Below, piece after piece: positions 43,196-51,645 of a DNA stretch of 64,000 bases. Source of the DNA: Pseudomonas taiwanensis. GTDB lineage: Bacteria; Pseudomonadota; Gammaproteobacteria; Pseudomonadales; Pseudomonadaceae. Both the position numbers and the translations under genes were made by a program. Numbering within the stretch: the stretch's first letter is position 1; every line of letters begins with the position of its first letter. The stretch is from positions 62,001 through 126,000 of the forward strand of contig NZ_QJRF01000031.1 in assembly GCF_013393345.1 (NCBI RefSeq), given 5' to 3'. The notes under the pieces were generated by a model. It was not told the DNA's origin and made no database searches. It saw only the letters and a list, made by a program, of their open reading frames with translations.

Positions 43196-43885
43196 ATGGC
43201 AGACAAGAAACTGGAAACCACGGTGGACCGCGTCTACCAGGGGGTTTACCAGGCCATCAGCAACCGCTCGCTACGGCCTGGTATGAAACTGGGGGAAGCC
43301 TCCCTGGCGGAGCTGTTCAACGTGAGCCGCACCTCGGTGCGGGCGGCGCTGAAGCAACTGGAGGCCGATGGCCTGGTGTCCTCCGAACCGAACAAGGGCT
43401 GCTGGGTGTCACTGCCCAGCGATGATGAAATCCGCTTGCTGTTCGAAACGCGGCGTCTGATCGAGATCGGCGTTGTCACCGAGCTCTGCCGGCGTCGCGA
43501 CAGCGCGGCCATGCTCGACCTGCGCGAGCACCTGCTACTGGAAGAGGAAGCCCGGCGCAACCATGACCACGAGCGCCTGATCTACCTGCTTGGCGAGTTC
43601 CACATAAAGCTGGCCGAGGCGCTGAACAACCCGGTGCTGCTGGACTGGTTCCGCAAGCTCATCTCGCGCGCCTCGCTCTATGTCGCCGCCCTGGATGACG
43701 AGCGCCATGACGCCTGCCGCGACGACGAGCACCTGCGCCTGATCGAGTTCATCGAGGCCGGCAACCAGAACGCCGCCATCGAGTTGACCTGCTTCCACCT
43801 GGGGGCCATCGAGAACGCCATCGTCGAGTCGGCCGGCAAGCTCAAGGCCAACTACCACCCGCTGAAACACCTGATCGAGACCTGA
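43196..43885 (+). CDS. GntR-family (FCD) transcriptional regulator
   Basis: Regulator of 229 residues. The winged helix-turn-helix (VYQAISNRSLRPGMKLGEASLAELFNVSRTSVRAALKQLEADGLV) is followed by an all-helical FCD domain with candidate metal-binding residues (HIKLAEALNNPVL and a later HLRLIEFIEAGN and FHLGAIENAI). It is divergent from the importer and 8 bp upstream of the racemase gene, which it accompanies in one transcript. It probably represses both directions until a pathway intermediate binds. Confidence 0.87.
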   Translation: MADKKLETTVDRVYQGVYQAISNRSLRPGMKLGEASLAELFNVSRTSVRAALKQLEADGLVSSEPNKGCWVSLPSDDEIRLLFETRRLIEIGVVTELCRRRDSAAMLDLREHLLLEEEARRNHDHERLIYLLGEFHIKLAEALNNPVLLDWFRKLISRASLYVAALDDERHDACRDDEHLRLIEFIEAGNQNAAIELTCFHLGAIENAIVESAGKLKANYHPLKHLIET

Positions 43886-43893
43886 CCTCGGCC

Positions 43894-44631
43894 ATGAAAA
43901 TCCAGCTGATCAACCCGAACACCAGCGTGGCGATGACCTCCGGTATTGCCGAAGCCGCCAGCCACCTGCTGCGCCCCGGCAATCAGTTGCTGGCCGTGAC
44001 CAACAGCGCAGGTCCGGCTTCCATCGAGGGGCATTACGACGAAGCGCTTGCCGTGCCCGGGTTGCTTCAGGCCATTCGCGACGGCGAGCGGGACGGCGCA
44101 GAAGGACACGTGATCGCCTGCTTCGGTGACCCCGGCCTGCTGGCGGCGCGGGAAATCGCACGGTACCCGGTGATCGGCATCGCCGAAGCGGCCATGCACC
44201 TGGCTACCTGGGTCGCCACCGGTTTCAGCGTCGTCACCACGCTTGGCCGCACCAAGGTCATCGCCCGCCACCTGGTGGAGCGCTACGGCTTTCACCAACA
44301 CTGCCGAGGCATCCATGCCGTGGAGATTCCGGTGCTGGCGCTGGATGAAGACCCGGACGGGCTGTTCCGCATCATGCGTGGGGCCTGCCTGGAAGCGCTG
44401 GAGTGCGATGAGTCGGGCGCCATCGTCCTCGGCTGCGCCGGCATGAGCCATCTGGCTGCCGCGCTGCAGGAGGAGATCGGCGTGCCGGTGATCGACGGCG
44501 TCAGCGCTGCGTTGAAGATGGTGGAAATGCTGGGTGAACTGCGGCTTTCCACCAGCAAGCGCGGCGACCTGGACTTTCCCCTGCCCAAGCCTTATGCGGG
44601 TTTTCTGCGGGGGTTTGCGGTCGGCGCTTGA
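43894..44631 (+). CDS. Asp/Glu/hydantoin racemase-family protein
   Basis: Protein of 245 residues of the aspartate/glutamate racemase superfamily, closest in pattern to hydantoin or allantoin racemases (start MKIQLINPNTSVAMT). The two catalytic cysteines are Cys76 (IACFGDPGL) and Cys181 (VLGCAGMSHL). It would racemise a chiral ring compound such as a 5-substituted hydantoin, though no hydantoinase or carbamoylase gene is in the window. Its link to the deaminase-like operon is by shared divergent regulator. Maleate isomerase-like chemistry cannot be excluded. Confidence 0.83.
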   Translation: MKIQLINPNTSVAMTSGIAEAASHLLRPGNQLLAVTNSAGPASIEGHYDEALAVPGLLQAIRDGERDGAEGHVIACFGDPGLLAAREIARYPVIGIAEAAMHLATWVATGFSVVTTLGRTKVIARHLVERYGFHQHCRGIHAVEIPVLALDEDPDGLFRIMRGACLEALECDESGAIVLGCAGMSHLAAALQEEIGVPVIDGVSAALKMVEMLGELRLSTSKRGDLDFPLPKPYAGFLRGFAVGA

Positions 44632-44649
44632 GGGGACTCGCGGGCGGCT

Positions 44650-44756
44650 TTTCCTGTGGGGGCGATTTCAATCGCTAATCAGGTCGAAGACCTGCCCTAC
44701 GAAGTCCCAAGGGGCAGCTGCGCTGCCGTCAGCGAATGAATTCGCCCCCACAGGGT
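44650..44756. repeat. Paired GTGGGGGCGA / TCGCCCCCAC repeat
   Basis: CCTGTGGGGGCGATTTCAATCGC opens (key part at 44655-44666) and GCGAATGAATTCGCCCCCACAGG closes (palindrome at 44732-44745), giving inverted ends about 100 bp apart after the racemase gene. It is the same element type as at 27640 and 29395. Confidence 0.65.
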
Positions 44757-44883
44757 CAGGGTGCTGAGGTGAGGCCCTTCCCCTCGACTGCTTATGGCGT
44801 TGTGCATTCCGCTCGTGTTCGGGATTCCACCCCCGGCCGCAACCAAGCCTGCGACGCGGGAGGAGGCAACCGATGCCCCTTGT

Positions 44884-44930
44884 GAGCCGAATAGGAGGGC
44901 TTATTCGGCTCATCAGATGAGCCGAATAAA
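44884..44930. repeat. Triple GAGCCGAATA palindrome
   Basis: GAGCCGAATA (44884-44893), TATTCGGCTC (44902-44911) and GAGCCGAATA (44919-44928) alternate in orientation, so two mutually exclusive hairpins are possible. The stronger has 13-bp arms (TTATTCGGCTCAT / ATGAGCCGAATAA) around a CAG loop. It lies in the 483-bp gap 44632-45114. It may be a dispersed repeat, a terminator for the racemase, or an RNA switch; none is shown. Confidence 0.6.
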
Positions 44931-45044
44931 GAAATTCCAGACGCTGCGGGGTGGGGCGGGACGGACTCAGGCCAGGCTCGCCAAGTGCTCCATGGTCTCC
45001 GGGTACTGTTGCACCACACGAATCAGCGTGGCGGCCTGGGCATT
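44931..45044 (-). pseudogene. Possible decayed antitoxin C-terminus
   Basis: On the minus strand one frame reads THCNAQAATLIRVVQQYP then ETMEHLASL, which resembles the C-terminal helix of XRE-type antitoxins (such as the NadS/HigA group). A stop codon stands immediately upstream in frame, so no helix-turn-helix domain remains, and the frame continues into the palindromic repeat. It is a short relic at best. Confidence 0.25.
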
Positions 45045-45114
45045 GCAGTGCGTCTACGCACCTCACGCAGCCCCGGCTTCCAGCGCTGCAACCACGGTGC
45101 TAGAGTCGCTGCCC

Positions 45115-45498
45115 ATGAAAATCGCCCGCCCTGACCGCTCGCTGATTGCCTGGATGCTCTATGCCTGCGTCCTGTTCAATCTGTTCGCCTGCGGACTGCA
45201 CCACGGGCAGGCGATGGGCCTGGAGTTGAGCGGCCTGGGCGGCGCGTTCTGCTCCGGCCAGTCCAATGCCGGCCCGGGTCTCGATGGCGACCTGGGCGGT
45301 AGCGCCGCCAGTGGTTGGTCCGGCGTTTTCAAATGCCCGTTCTGCGGGACGATCCCTCTGGCAATGGCCGCGCTGTTCGCCCTGGCCTGGCTGTTGGGTG
45401 TTCGCGATGCCCGCCCGAGCACCTTCGAAACGCGGCGCAAGGCGCCCCCGCGCTATCTCTGGCCTTCGGCCAATCCTCGCGCCTCTCCTCTTCGCTGA
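45115..45498 (+). CDS. DUF2946-family protein (copy 1)
   Basis: Small protein of 127 residues. An N-terminal hydrophobic segment (SLIAWMLYACVLFNLFACGLHHGQAMGLELSGLGG) is followed by a CPFCG motif near residue 82 (VFKCPFCGTIPLAMAALFALAWLLG) and a basic, Pro-rich tail. DUF2946 proteins are thought to be membrane or periplasmic and are often found beside copper-related or TonB receptor genes. Metal-binding through the CxxC and a His pair is plausible but unproven. It is nearly identical in its first half to the next gene. Confidence 0.7.
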   Translation: MKIARPDRSLIAWMLYACVLFNLFACGLHHGQAMGLELSGLGGAFCSGQSNAGPGLDGDLGGSAASGWSGVFKCPFCGTIPLAMAALFALAWLLGVRDARPSTFETRRKAPPRYLWPSANPRASPLR

Positions 45499-45687
45499 AT
45501 CCGTCGCCGGTACGCCCGGCTTTGCACTCGACGACCGAATTGCCTCCTGGCCTGACGTACGCGCAGGAATGCTGGATGGCCGGTGCGCACGAGTGTGCGG
45601 TGCGCTGGAAAAGCGCATCTATGCTGAGTCTGAAATCAGCTCGACCAAGGCCCTTCAGGGTCAGCAACATGATGGATGGAACCAGGC

Positions 45688-46071
45688 ATGACTGATTTGG
45701 ATGCCTTCCGACGCAACCGCTCGCTGATTGCCTGGATGCTCTATGCGTGCGTCCTGTTCAATCTGTTCGCCTGCGGTCTGCACCATGGGAAGGCGATGGG
45801 CCTGGAACTGAGCGGCCTGGGTGGTGCGTTCTGCTCAGGCGAATCCAATGCCGGCCCGAGCCTTGATGGCGATCTGGACGGCAGCGCTGCCAGTGGCTTG
45901 TCCGGCATTTTCAAATGCCCCCTGTGCGGGACGATCCCTCTGGCAATGGCCGCGCTCTTCGTGCTGGCTTGGCTGCTGGGTGTGCGCGATGCCCGCCCCA
46001 TATCCTTCGAGCCGCGCAACAAGACTTCACCCCGCCACACCTGGCCCCCCGCCAACCCCCGCGCTCCCTAG
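45688..46071 (+). CDS. DUF2946-family protein (copy 2)
   Basis: Paralogue of the preceding gene, 127 residues, with the same hydrophobic start (SLIAWMLYACVLFNLFACGLHHGKAMGLELSG) and a CPLCG motif. ATG 45688 is chosen because TGGATGGA lies 7 nt upstream; ATG 45676 is an alternative. The nucleotide sequences are close to identical over the first 90 or so codons, pointing to a recent tandem duplication of a unit of about 573 bp. It lies 111 bp before a TonB-dependent receptor and is probably functionally tied to it. Confidence 0.7.
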   Translation: MTDLDAFRRNRSLIAWMLYACVLFNLFACGLHHGKAMGLELSGLGGAFCSGESNAGPSLDGDLDGSAASGLSGIFKCPLCGTIPLAMAALFVLAWLLGVRDARPISFEPRNKTSPRHTWPPANPRAP

Positions 46072-46182
46072 CCGTCTTCGTGCTGTCTTCTTCCCGCTGT
46101 GACGCCGGGCGCTTGCCCGTGCGCGATGCGGGTCCGTGCAACACCTGAAAAGACTGCCAAGACAAGACCCAAGGAGTGCGCC

Positions 46183-48222
46183 ATGCGCCAATTTCCTTTG
46201 CTGAGCCTGCTCGCCCTGAGCGTGAGCCTGGCCAGTTTCGCCCATGCCGAGCACGTAGAACTCGGCAAGACCGTCGTGACGGACGAGTACCAAAGCGACC
46301 CGACTTCGCCGACCATCGCCGAGAAGAAAGAAGACTTCTCCCACATTCCCGGAGGCGCCGGTGTGGTGGATGCCGAGACCTACAAGAATGGCCGCAGCAG
46401 CACCCTGCAGGACGCCTTGGGGATGGCGACGGGTGTATTCATCCAGCCGCGCTTCGGCGCCGAGGAAGCTCGCCTGTCCATTCGCGGCTCCGGCCTGCAA
46501 CGCACCTTCCATGGCCGTGGCTTGCTGCTGATGCAGGACGGCGCGCCGGTCAATCTCGCGGACGGGAGCTTCGACTTCCAGACCATCGAGCCACTGGCGA
46601 CCGACCACATCGAAGTGCTGCGCGGCGCCAACGCCTGGCGCTATGGTTCGGCCACCCTGGGTGGCGCCATCAACTTCGTCAGCCCCACCGGCAAGACCGC
46701 GCCACCGGTGACCCTGCGTGCGGAAGGGGGCAGCTTCGGCTATCAGCGAATCTATGGCGCGGCGGCCCAGGACTTCGGTGACTGGGATGGCTTTGTCAGC
46801 GCGAACGGATATAGCCAGGACGGCTATCGTGACCATTCCTGGCAGGGCAACGAGCGCTACTTCGCCAACCTGGGCGGGCGTATCAACGAGCGGCTGGCCA
46901 CGCGTTTCTACCTGACCCATGTGGAGTCCGACTCGGACCTGCCGGGCAACCTGACCCTGGCGCAGATGCGTCGTGATCCGAAGCAGGCGGCGCCAGGCAA
47001 CATTACCGGCGACCAGCAGCGCGACTTCAATCTCGACCGCCTGGGGAATATCAGCGTGCTGCAGCTGGACGACGGCCACAGCCTGGAGTTCGCCAGCTTC
47101 TACAGCACCAAGTCGCTGTTCCACCCCATCTTCCAGGTGCTCGATGTCGACAGCGAGGACTACGGCCTGCGCGTTTCCCACAAGTGGATGAACGAGCAGG
47201 GCTGGCGCTGGACCGGCGGCGTGGAGGCCAGCCAGGGGCGCAACTGGGATTCGCGCTACGTCAACGTCGGAGGAGAGAAAGGCCGCAAGGTCAACGAGCT
47301 GCACCAGACCGCACGCAACCTCAATGCCTTCGGCGAATTGGAGATTCCGCTGGCCGAACGCTGGGCGCTGATCGGTGGCCTGGCCTGGCTGCACCAGGAG
47401 CGCGACGTGGATGACCGCCTGCGTTGCAATGCCTTCGTCACGGCGTTCTGCCTGCCCCAGGATGAGTCCTTCAACAAGAGCTACCTCGGGCGAATCGGCC
47501 GCATCGGATTGCGCCACGACCTGAGCGAGGAGATGCAGCTGTTCGCCAACCTCAGCCAGAGCTTCGAGCCGCCGACTTTCAGCGAACTTACCGGCGGCCA
47601 GGTGGTGACTGCCAACGATGCGCAGAAGGCCAATACCGTGGAACTCGGTATGCGTTGGCAGCGGGATAGCGTGGACATGGACCTGGCGGTCTACCGCAGC
47701 GAAATCCGCGATGAGCTGCTGGCGCTGAACGATGCCAATGGCCAGCCACTCGGCACCGTCAACGCCGACCGCACCATCCACCAGGGCATCGAACTCGGCG
47801 GCGCCTGGACCATCGGCGAGTTCGTCCTGCGCGGACAGTATCTGTTCAACGACTTCCGCTTCGACAACGACGACACCTACGGCGACAACCGCCTGGCCGG
47901 CCTACCGCGCCAGTTCATCAAGGGCGAGGCCTTGTGGCAGCGTGAAGGCTGGTACGCCGGGCCGACTTTCGAGTGGGTGCCGACCCACTACAACGTCGAT
48001 CAGGCAGAAACCCTCTACGCAGCTGGCTACGCCATCTGGGGGCTCAAGGCGGGCTACCGTCCGGGCGAGGGATTCGGCTTCTTCGTGGAGGGACGCAACT
48101 TGTCCGACAAGACCTACGTCGCCACCACCGGGGTGATCGCCGACGCCCAGGGCCGTGACAGCGCGCAGTTCCTGCCGGGCGATGGCCGGGCGGTCTATGC
48201 CGGCCTGGAGTGGCGGATGTAA
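46183..48222 (+). CDS. TonB-dependent outer-membrane receptor
   Basis: Outer-membrane receptor of 679 residues. A signal peptide (MRQFPLLSLLALSVSLASFAHA) precedes a plug domain (SSTLQDALGMATGVFIQPRFG, RLSIRGSGLQRTFHGRGLLLMQDGAP, HIEVLRGANAWRYGSATLGGAINFVSPTG) and a long beta-barrel ending VYAGLEWRM. A Cys pair (about residue 408-416) may form an extracellular loop disulfide. ATG 46183 follows AAGGAG. The ligand is unknown: neighbouring DUF2946 genes hint at copper, and the downstream cobF gene hints at cobalt or a corrinoid; neither is demonstrated. Confidence 0.85.
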   Translation: MRQFPLLSLLALSVSLASFAHAEHVELGKTVVTDEYQSDPTSPTIAEKKEDFSHIPGGAGVVDAETYKNGRSSTLQDALGMATGVFIQPRFGAEEARLSIRGSGLQRTFHGRGLLLMQDGAPVNLADGSFDFQTIEPLATDHIEVLRGANAWRYGSATLGGAINFVSPTGKTAPPVTLRAEGGSFGYQRIYGAAAQDFGDWDGFVSANGYSQDGYRDHSWQGNERYFANLGGRINERLATRFYLTHVESDSDLPGNLTLAQMRRDPKQAAPGNITGDQQRDFNLDRLGNISVLQLDDGHSLEFASFYSTKSLFHPIFQVLDVDSEDYGLRVSHKWMNEQGWRWTGGVEASQGRNWDSRYVNVGGEKGRKVNELHQTARNLNAFGELEIPLAERWALIGGLAWLHQERDVDDRLRCNAFVTAFCLPQDESFNKSYLGRIGRIGLRHDLSEEMQLFANLSQSFEPPTFSELTGGQVVTANDAQKANTVELGMRWQRDSVDMDLAVYRSEIRDELLALNDANGQPLGTVNADRTIHQGIELGGAWTIGEFVLRGQYLFNDFRFDNDDTYGDNRLAGLPRQFIKGEALWQREGWYAGPTFEWVPTHYNVDQAETLYAAGYAIWGLKAGYRPGEGFGFFVEGRNLSDKTYVATTGVIADAQGRDSAQFLPGDGRAVYAGLEWRM

Positions 48223-48237
48223 CTGCGGCGTCGGGAA

Positions 48238-48284
48238 GCGCAAAAATCGTTGACAGCGACAGGTATCGCGACGACCTTTTGCGC
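48238..48284 (+). other. Nested stem-loop before cobF
   Basis: GCGCAAAA / TTTTGCGC (48238-48245 and 48277-48284), TCGT / ACGA (48247-48250 and 48271-48274) and GCGA / TCGC (48256-48259 and 48266-48269) stack into one hairpin, starting 15 bp after the receptor stop and ending 90 bp before cobF. There is no T run, so it is not an ordinary terminator. It does not match the cobalamin riboswitch. It may stabilise mRNA ends or attenuate read-through into cobF. Confidence 0.45.
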
Positions 48285-48374
48285 TCCCATATTCCCGCCT
48301 GCCCACGGGGCCAGCCTCACCGGCTGCACCCAACCCGTTGGCAGGCGGTGCGTTCGCCCACGACGGATCTACCC

Positions 48375-49145
48375 ATGAAGAAGCTGCTCATCATCGGCAT
48401 CGGCGCCGGCAACCCCGAGTACATCACCATCCAGGCCGTGAAGGCACTGAACCAGGTCGATGTGTTCTTCATCATGGACAAGGGCAACAGCAAGGAAAAA
48501 CTCATCCACCTGCGCCAGGAAATCTGCGAGCGCTACATCACCGAACGCGACTATCGATTCGTCGAGGCCAGCAGCCCCGAACGTCAGCGCGAGGGTGGCG
48601 ACTACCGGGCCAATGTCAGGGACCTGAACCTGGCCAAGCAGCAGGTGTTCGAGCGCCTGATCGACGAAGAACTGGCCGATGGCGAGTGCGGGGCCTTCCT
48701 GGTCTGGGGCGATCCGTCGCTCTACGACAGCACCATCCGAATCCTGGAATCCATCCTCCGAGGCGGCCGGCTCCAGTTCGAGTTCGATGTGATCCCCGGC
48801 ATCACCAGCGTCCAGGCGCTGACGGCCCGTCACAAGGTGCCGCTCAACCGCATCGGCAAGCCCGTCCAGATCACTACGGGCCGCCGGCTGGCCGAGGGTT
48901 TCCCGGAGAACGCCGACAGTGTCGTGGTGATGCTCGATGCGGAAGATACCTACCAGCAGTTGAATGATCCGCAGCTGGAAATCTACTGGGGTGCCTATGT
49001 GGGCACGCCGGACGAAATCCTCATTTCCGGCAAGCTCAATGAAGTGGCCGATGAGATTCGCCGGGTACGGCACGACGCTCGGGAGGCCAATGGCTGGATC
49101 ATGGACACCTATCTGCTGCGTCGCTCGGATGGTGGCGAAGACTGA
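48375..49145 (+). CDS. cobF: Precorrin-6A synthase (deacetylating)
   Basis: S-adenosylmethionine-dependent methyltransferase of 256 residues in aerobic cobalamin synthesis; it methylates precorrin-5 at C-1 and releases acetate. The tetrapyrrole methylase pattern is present: LLIIGIGAGNPEYITIQAVKAL at the start, then GAFLVWGDPSLYDSTIRIL and VIPGITSVQALTARH. The stretch FFIMDKGNSKEKLIHLRQEIC is typical of CobF. ATG 48375 starts on the conserved motif; the longer frame overlaps the receptor gene. No other cob genes are in the window. It stands just before metE, the B12-independent methionine synthase. Confidence 0.85.
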   Translation: MKKLLIIGIGAGNPEYITIQAVKALNQVDVFFIMDKGNSKEKLIHLRQEICERYITERDYRFVEASSPERQREGGDYRANVRDLNLAKQQVFERLIDEELADGECGAFLVWGDPSLYDSTIRILESILRGGRLQFEFDVIPGITSVQALTARHKVPLNRIGKPVQITTGRRLAEGFPENADSVVVMLDAEDTYQQLNDPQLEIYWGAYVGTPDEILISGKLNEVADEIRRVRHDAREANGWIMDTYLLRRSDGGED

Positions 49146-49149
49146 TGTC

Positions 49150-49202
49150 CTCTCATCATGAGAGAAACTTGATTTCATGACGAAATAATTGAGTTTTACT
49201 CA
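49150..49202 (+). promoter_or_regulatory. Dyad symmetries in the metE upstream region
   Basis: CTCTCAT-C-ATGAGAG (49150-49164) is a perfect 15-bp palindrome, and TGAG-TTTTA-CTCA (49190-49202) is a perfect 13-bp dyad. MetR sites have the form TGAA-N5-TTCA, also 13 bp; the second dyad keeps the outer TGA...TCA. Both lie in the 111 bp between cobF and metE, within the likely promoter. Confidence 0.45.
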
Positions 49203-49256
49203 TGCGTGGGTGCGCCGGACAATTCCCCCAATGATTTTTCAATGGAGGAATTTCCC

Positions 49257-51548
49257 ATGGCATTGGCACACAACCTCGGCTTCCCGCGTATCGGCGGCGA
49301 TCGCGAACTGAAGAAGGCTCAGGAAGCCTTCTGGAAGGGCGAGCTGGACGAGGCCGGGCTGCGTGCGGTTGGCCGCAAGCTGCGTGCTGAGCATTGGCGG
49401 ATCCAGAAGGAGGCCGGGATCGACCTGCTGCCGGTCGGCGATTTCGCCTGGTACGACCAGGTGCTGACGCACTCCCTGACCTTCGGCGTCATCCCCGAGC
49501 GCTTCCGTGGCCATGGCAACGCCAAGCCGACCCTGCAAACCCTGTTCGGCATGGCCCGTGGTGTCAGCGACAGTTGCTGCGGCGGCGCCCACGCGCAGGA
49601 GATGACGAAGTGGTTCGACACCAATTACCACTACCTGGTCCCCGAGTTTTCCGCTGACCAGCAGTTCGTCCTGAGCTGGGAGCAATTGTTCGAGGAAGTG
49701 GCTGAAGCCCAGGCCCTCGGCCACAACGTTAAGCCGGTGCTGATCGGTCCGCTGACCTACCTCTGGCTGGGCAAGGCCAAGGGTGGCGAGTTCGACAAGC
49801 TCGACCTGCTGGAGCGTCTGTTGCCGTTGTATGGGGAGATCCTCCAGCGCCTCGACGCCCAAGGCGTGGAGTGGGTGCAGATCGACGAACCGATTCTTGT
49901 GCTCGACCTGCCCCAGGACTGGAAGAATGCTTTCGAACGTGCCTACAACCTGCTGCAGAAAGAACCGCTGAAGAAGCTGGTCGCCACCTACTTCGGCGGC
50001 CTGGAAGACAACCTCGGCCTCGCCGCCGGCCTGCCGGTGGACGGTCTGCATATCGACCTGGTGCGTGCGCCCGACCAGTACCCGACCATTCTCGACCGTG
50101 TGCCGGGCTACAAGGTGCTGTCCCTCGGCCTGGTGAACGGCCGCAACGTCTGGCGCTGCGATCTGGAGAAAGCACTCGACGTCCTGCGCCATGCTCATGA
50201 GCGTCTGGGTGACCGCCTCTGGGTCGCGCCGTCCTGCTCGCTGCTGCACAGCCCCGTGGATCTCGCTCGCGAAGACAAGCTGGATGCCGAGCTGAAGAGC
50301 TGGTTGGCGTTCGCCGTGCAGAAGTGCGAGGAAGTCGCCGCGCTGTCCCGCGCCCTGACCGAACCGGAGGCGCCAGGGGTGCTGGAGGCCTTGGCCGTCA
50401 GCCAAGCCGTGCAGGCCAGCCGTGCCGCATCACCACGCATTCACAAGCCGGCAGTCCAGGCCCGCGTGGCCGCGCTGAAACCGGAAGACGACAAGCGTCC
50501 GGCACCTTTCGCCGTGCGCATCGAGAAACAGCGTGCGGAGCTTTATCTGCCGGCTTTCCCGACTACTACCATCGGTTCCTTCCCGCAGACCTCCGCCATC
50601 CGCCTGGCGCGCCAGGCGTTCAAGGCGGGCAAGCTATCCGAGGCCGAGTACACCGAAGCGATGCACAGCGAAATCCGCCATGCCGTGGAAGTGCAGGAAA
50701 GGCTGGGCCTGGACGTCCTGGTGCACGGCGAGGCCGAGCGTAACGACATGGTTGAATACTTCGCCGAGCAGTTGGATGGCTATGCCTTCACCCGCTTTGG
50801 CTGGGTCCAGAGCTACGGCTCCCGCTGCGTGAAACCGGCGGTGATCGTGGGTGATCTCAGCCGTCCGAAAGCCATGACCGTGGAGTGGATCCGCTATGCA
50901 CAGGGTCTGACGTCCAAATGGATGAAGGGCATGTTGACCGGTCCCGTGACCATGCTGATGTGGTCCTTCCCGCGCGAGGACGTGTCCCGCGAGGTGCAGG
51001 CCCGGCAACTGGCGCTGGCCATTCGTGATGAAGTGCTGGATCTGGAAGCAGCCGGTATCCGTATCGTGCAGATCGACGAGGCGGCGTTCCGCGAAGGCCT
51101 GCCGCTGCGCAAGGCTGGCTGGCAGGCCTATCTGGACTGGGCCACCGAGGCCTTCCGCCTGACCGCGAGCGGCGTGAAGGACGAAACCCAGATCCATACC
51201 CACATGTGCTACAGCGAGTTCAACGACGTGATCGAGTCCATCGCCGCCATGGACGCCGACGTCATCACCATCGAGACCTCGCGCTCGGACATGGAACTGC
51301 TGGATGCCTTCGAGGCCTTCGCCTATCCGAACGAGATCGGCCCGGGCGTCTACGACATCCACTCGCCGCGCGTGCCCGGCAAGGACGAGATCATCAAGCT
51401 GCTGCGCAAGGCCGCCCAGCGGGTTCCCGCCGAGCGCCTCTGGGTCAACCCGGACTGCGGCCTGAAGACCCGCGCCTGGCCGGAAACCGAAGCGGCCCTG
51501 GTGAACATGGTGGCAGCGGCCAACGAACTGCGCGCTGAGTTCGTCTAG
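49257..51548 (+). CDS. metE: 5-methyltetrahydropteroyltriglutamate-homocysteine methyltransferase
   Basis: Cobalamin-independent methionine synthase of 763 residues; transfers a methyl group from methyltetrahydrofolate triglutamate to homocysteine in the cytosol. Two homologous barrel domains are seen. The C-terminal zinc ligands are in [12 protein letters not shown] (His and Cys) and [11 protein letters not shown] (Cys). The catalytic-domain motif [13 protein letters not shown] and the N-terminal [13 protein letters not shown] are typical. ATG 49257 has a strong GGAGGAA site. The neighbouring cobF offers an interesting contrast: one gene serves B12 synthesis and the next replaces a B12 enzyme. 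Confidence 0.95.
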   Translation: MALAHNLGFPRIGGDRELKKAQEAFWKGELDEAGLRAVGRKLRAEHWRIQKEAGIDLLPVGDFAWYDQVLTHSLTFGVIPERFRGHGNAKPTLQTLFGMARGVSDSCCGGAHAQEMTKWFDTNYHYLVPEFSADQQFVLSWEQLFEEVAEAQALGHNVKPVLIGPLTYLWLGKAKGGEFDKLDLLERLLPLYGEILQRLDAQGVEWVQIDEPILVLDLPQDWKNAFERAYNLLQKEPLKKLVATYFGGLEDNLGLAAGLPVDGLHIDLVRAPDQYPTILDRVPGYKVLSLGLVNGRNVWRCDLEKALDVLRHAHERLGDRLWVAPSCSLLHSPVDLAREDKLDAELKSWLAFAVQKCEEVAALSRALTEPEAPGVLEALAVSQAVQASRAASPRIHKPAVQARVAALKPEDDKRPAPFAVRIEKQRAELYLPAFPTTTIGSFPQTSAIRLARQAFKAGKLSEAEYTEAMHSEIRHAVEVQERLGLDVLVHGEAERNDMVEYFAEQLDGYAFTRFGWVQSYGSRCVKPAVIVGDLSRPKAMTVEWIRYAQGLTSKWMKGMLTGPVTMLMWSFPREDVSREVQARQLALAIRDEVLDLEAAGIRIVQIDEAAFREGLPLRKAGWQAYLDWATEAFRLTASGVKDETQIHTHMCYSEFNDVIESIAAMDADVITIETSRSDMELLDAFEAFAYPNEIGPGVYDIHSPRVPGKDEIIKLLRKAAQRVPAERLWVNPDCGLKTRAWPETEAALVNMVAAANELRAEFV

Positions 51549-51572
51549 TAAGCCGGACAAGGATGTGTGTGA

Positions 51573-51603
51573 AAAACGGGACGCCTGACGTCCCGTTTTG
51601 TTT
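51573..51603 (+). terminator. Terminator of metE
   Basis: AAAACGGGACG / CGTCCCGTTTT (51573-51583 and 51589-51599) with a CCTGA loop, followed by GTTTG, starts 25 bp after the metE stop. Confidence 0.85.
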
Positions 51604-51616
51604 GCTGCAGACACGC

Positions 51617-51641
51617 AAAAGCCGCGCAATGCGCGGCTTTT
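51617..51641 (-). terminator. Terminator downstream of the tRNA gene (bidirectional)
   Basis: AAAAGCCGCGC / GCGCGGCTTTT with an AAT loop is a perfect 11-bp stem with A/T-rich ends on both strands. It lies 5 bp past the 3' CCA end of the minus-strand tRNA and also backs up the metE terminator from the other side. Confidence 0.8.
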
Positions 51642-51645
51642 GATT

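Noticed and set aside
44668-45066. A 132-residue minus-strand frame in the gap after the racemase gene
   Set aside because: It runs through repeat palindromes, has no start signal and no similarity pattern; another frame holds the antitoxin-like relic.
48223-48374. A cobalamin riboswitch before cobF
   Set aside because: The conserved B12-box core and the expected multi-stem layout are not visible; only a single nested hairpin is seen.
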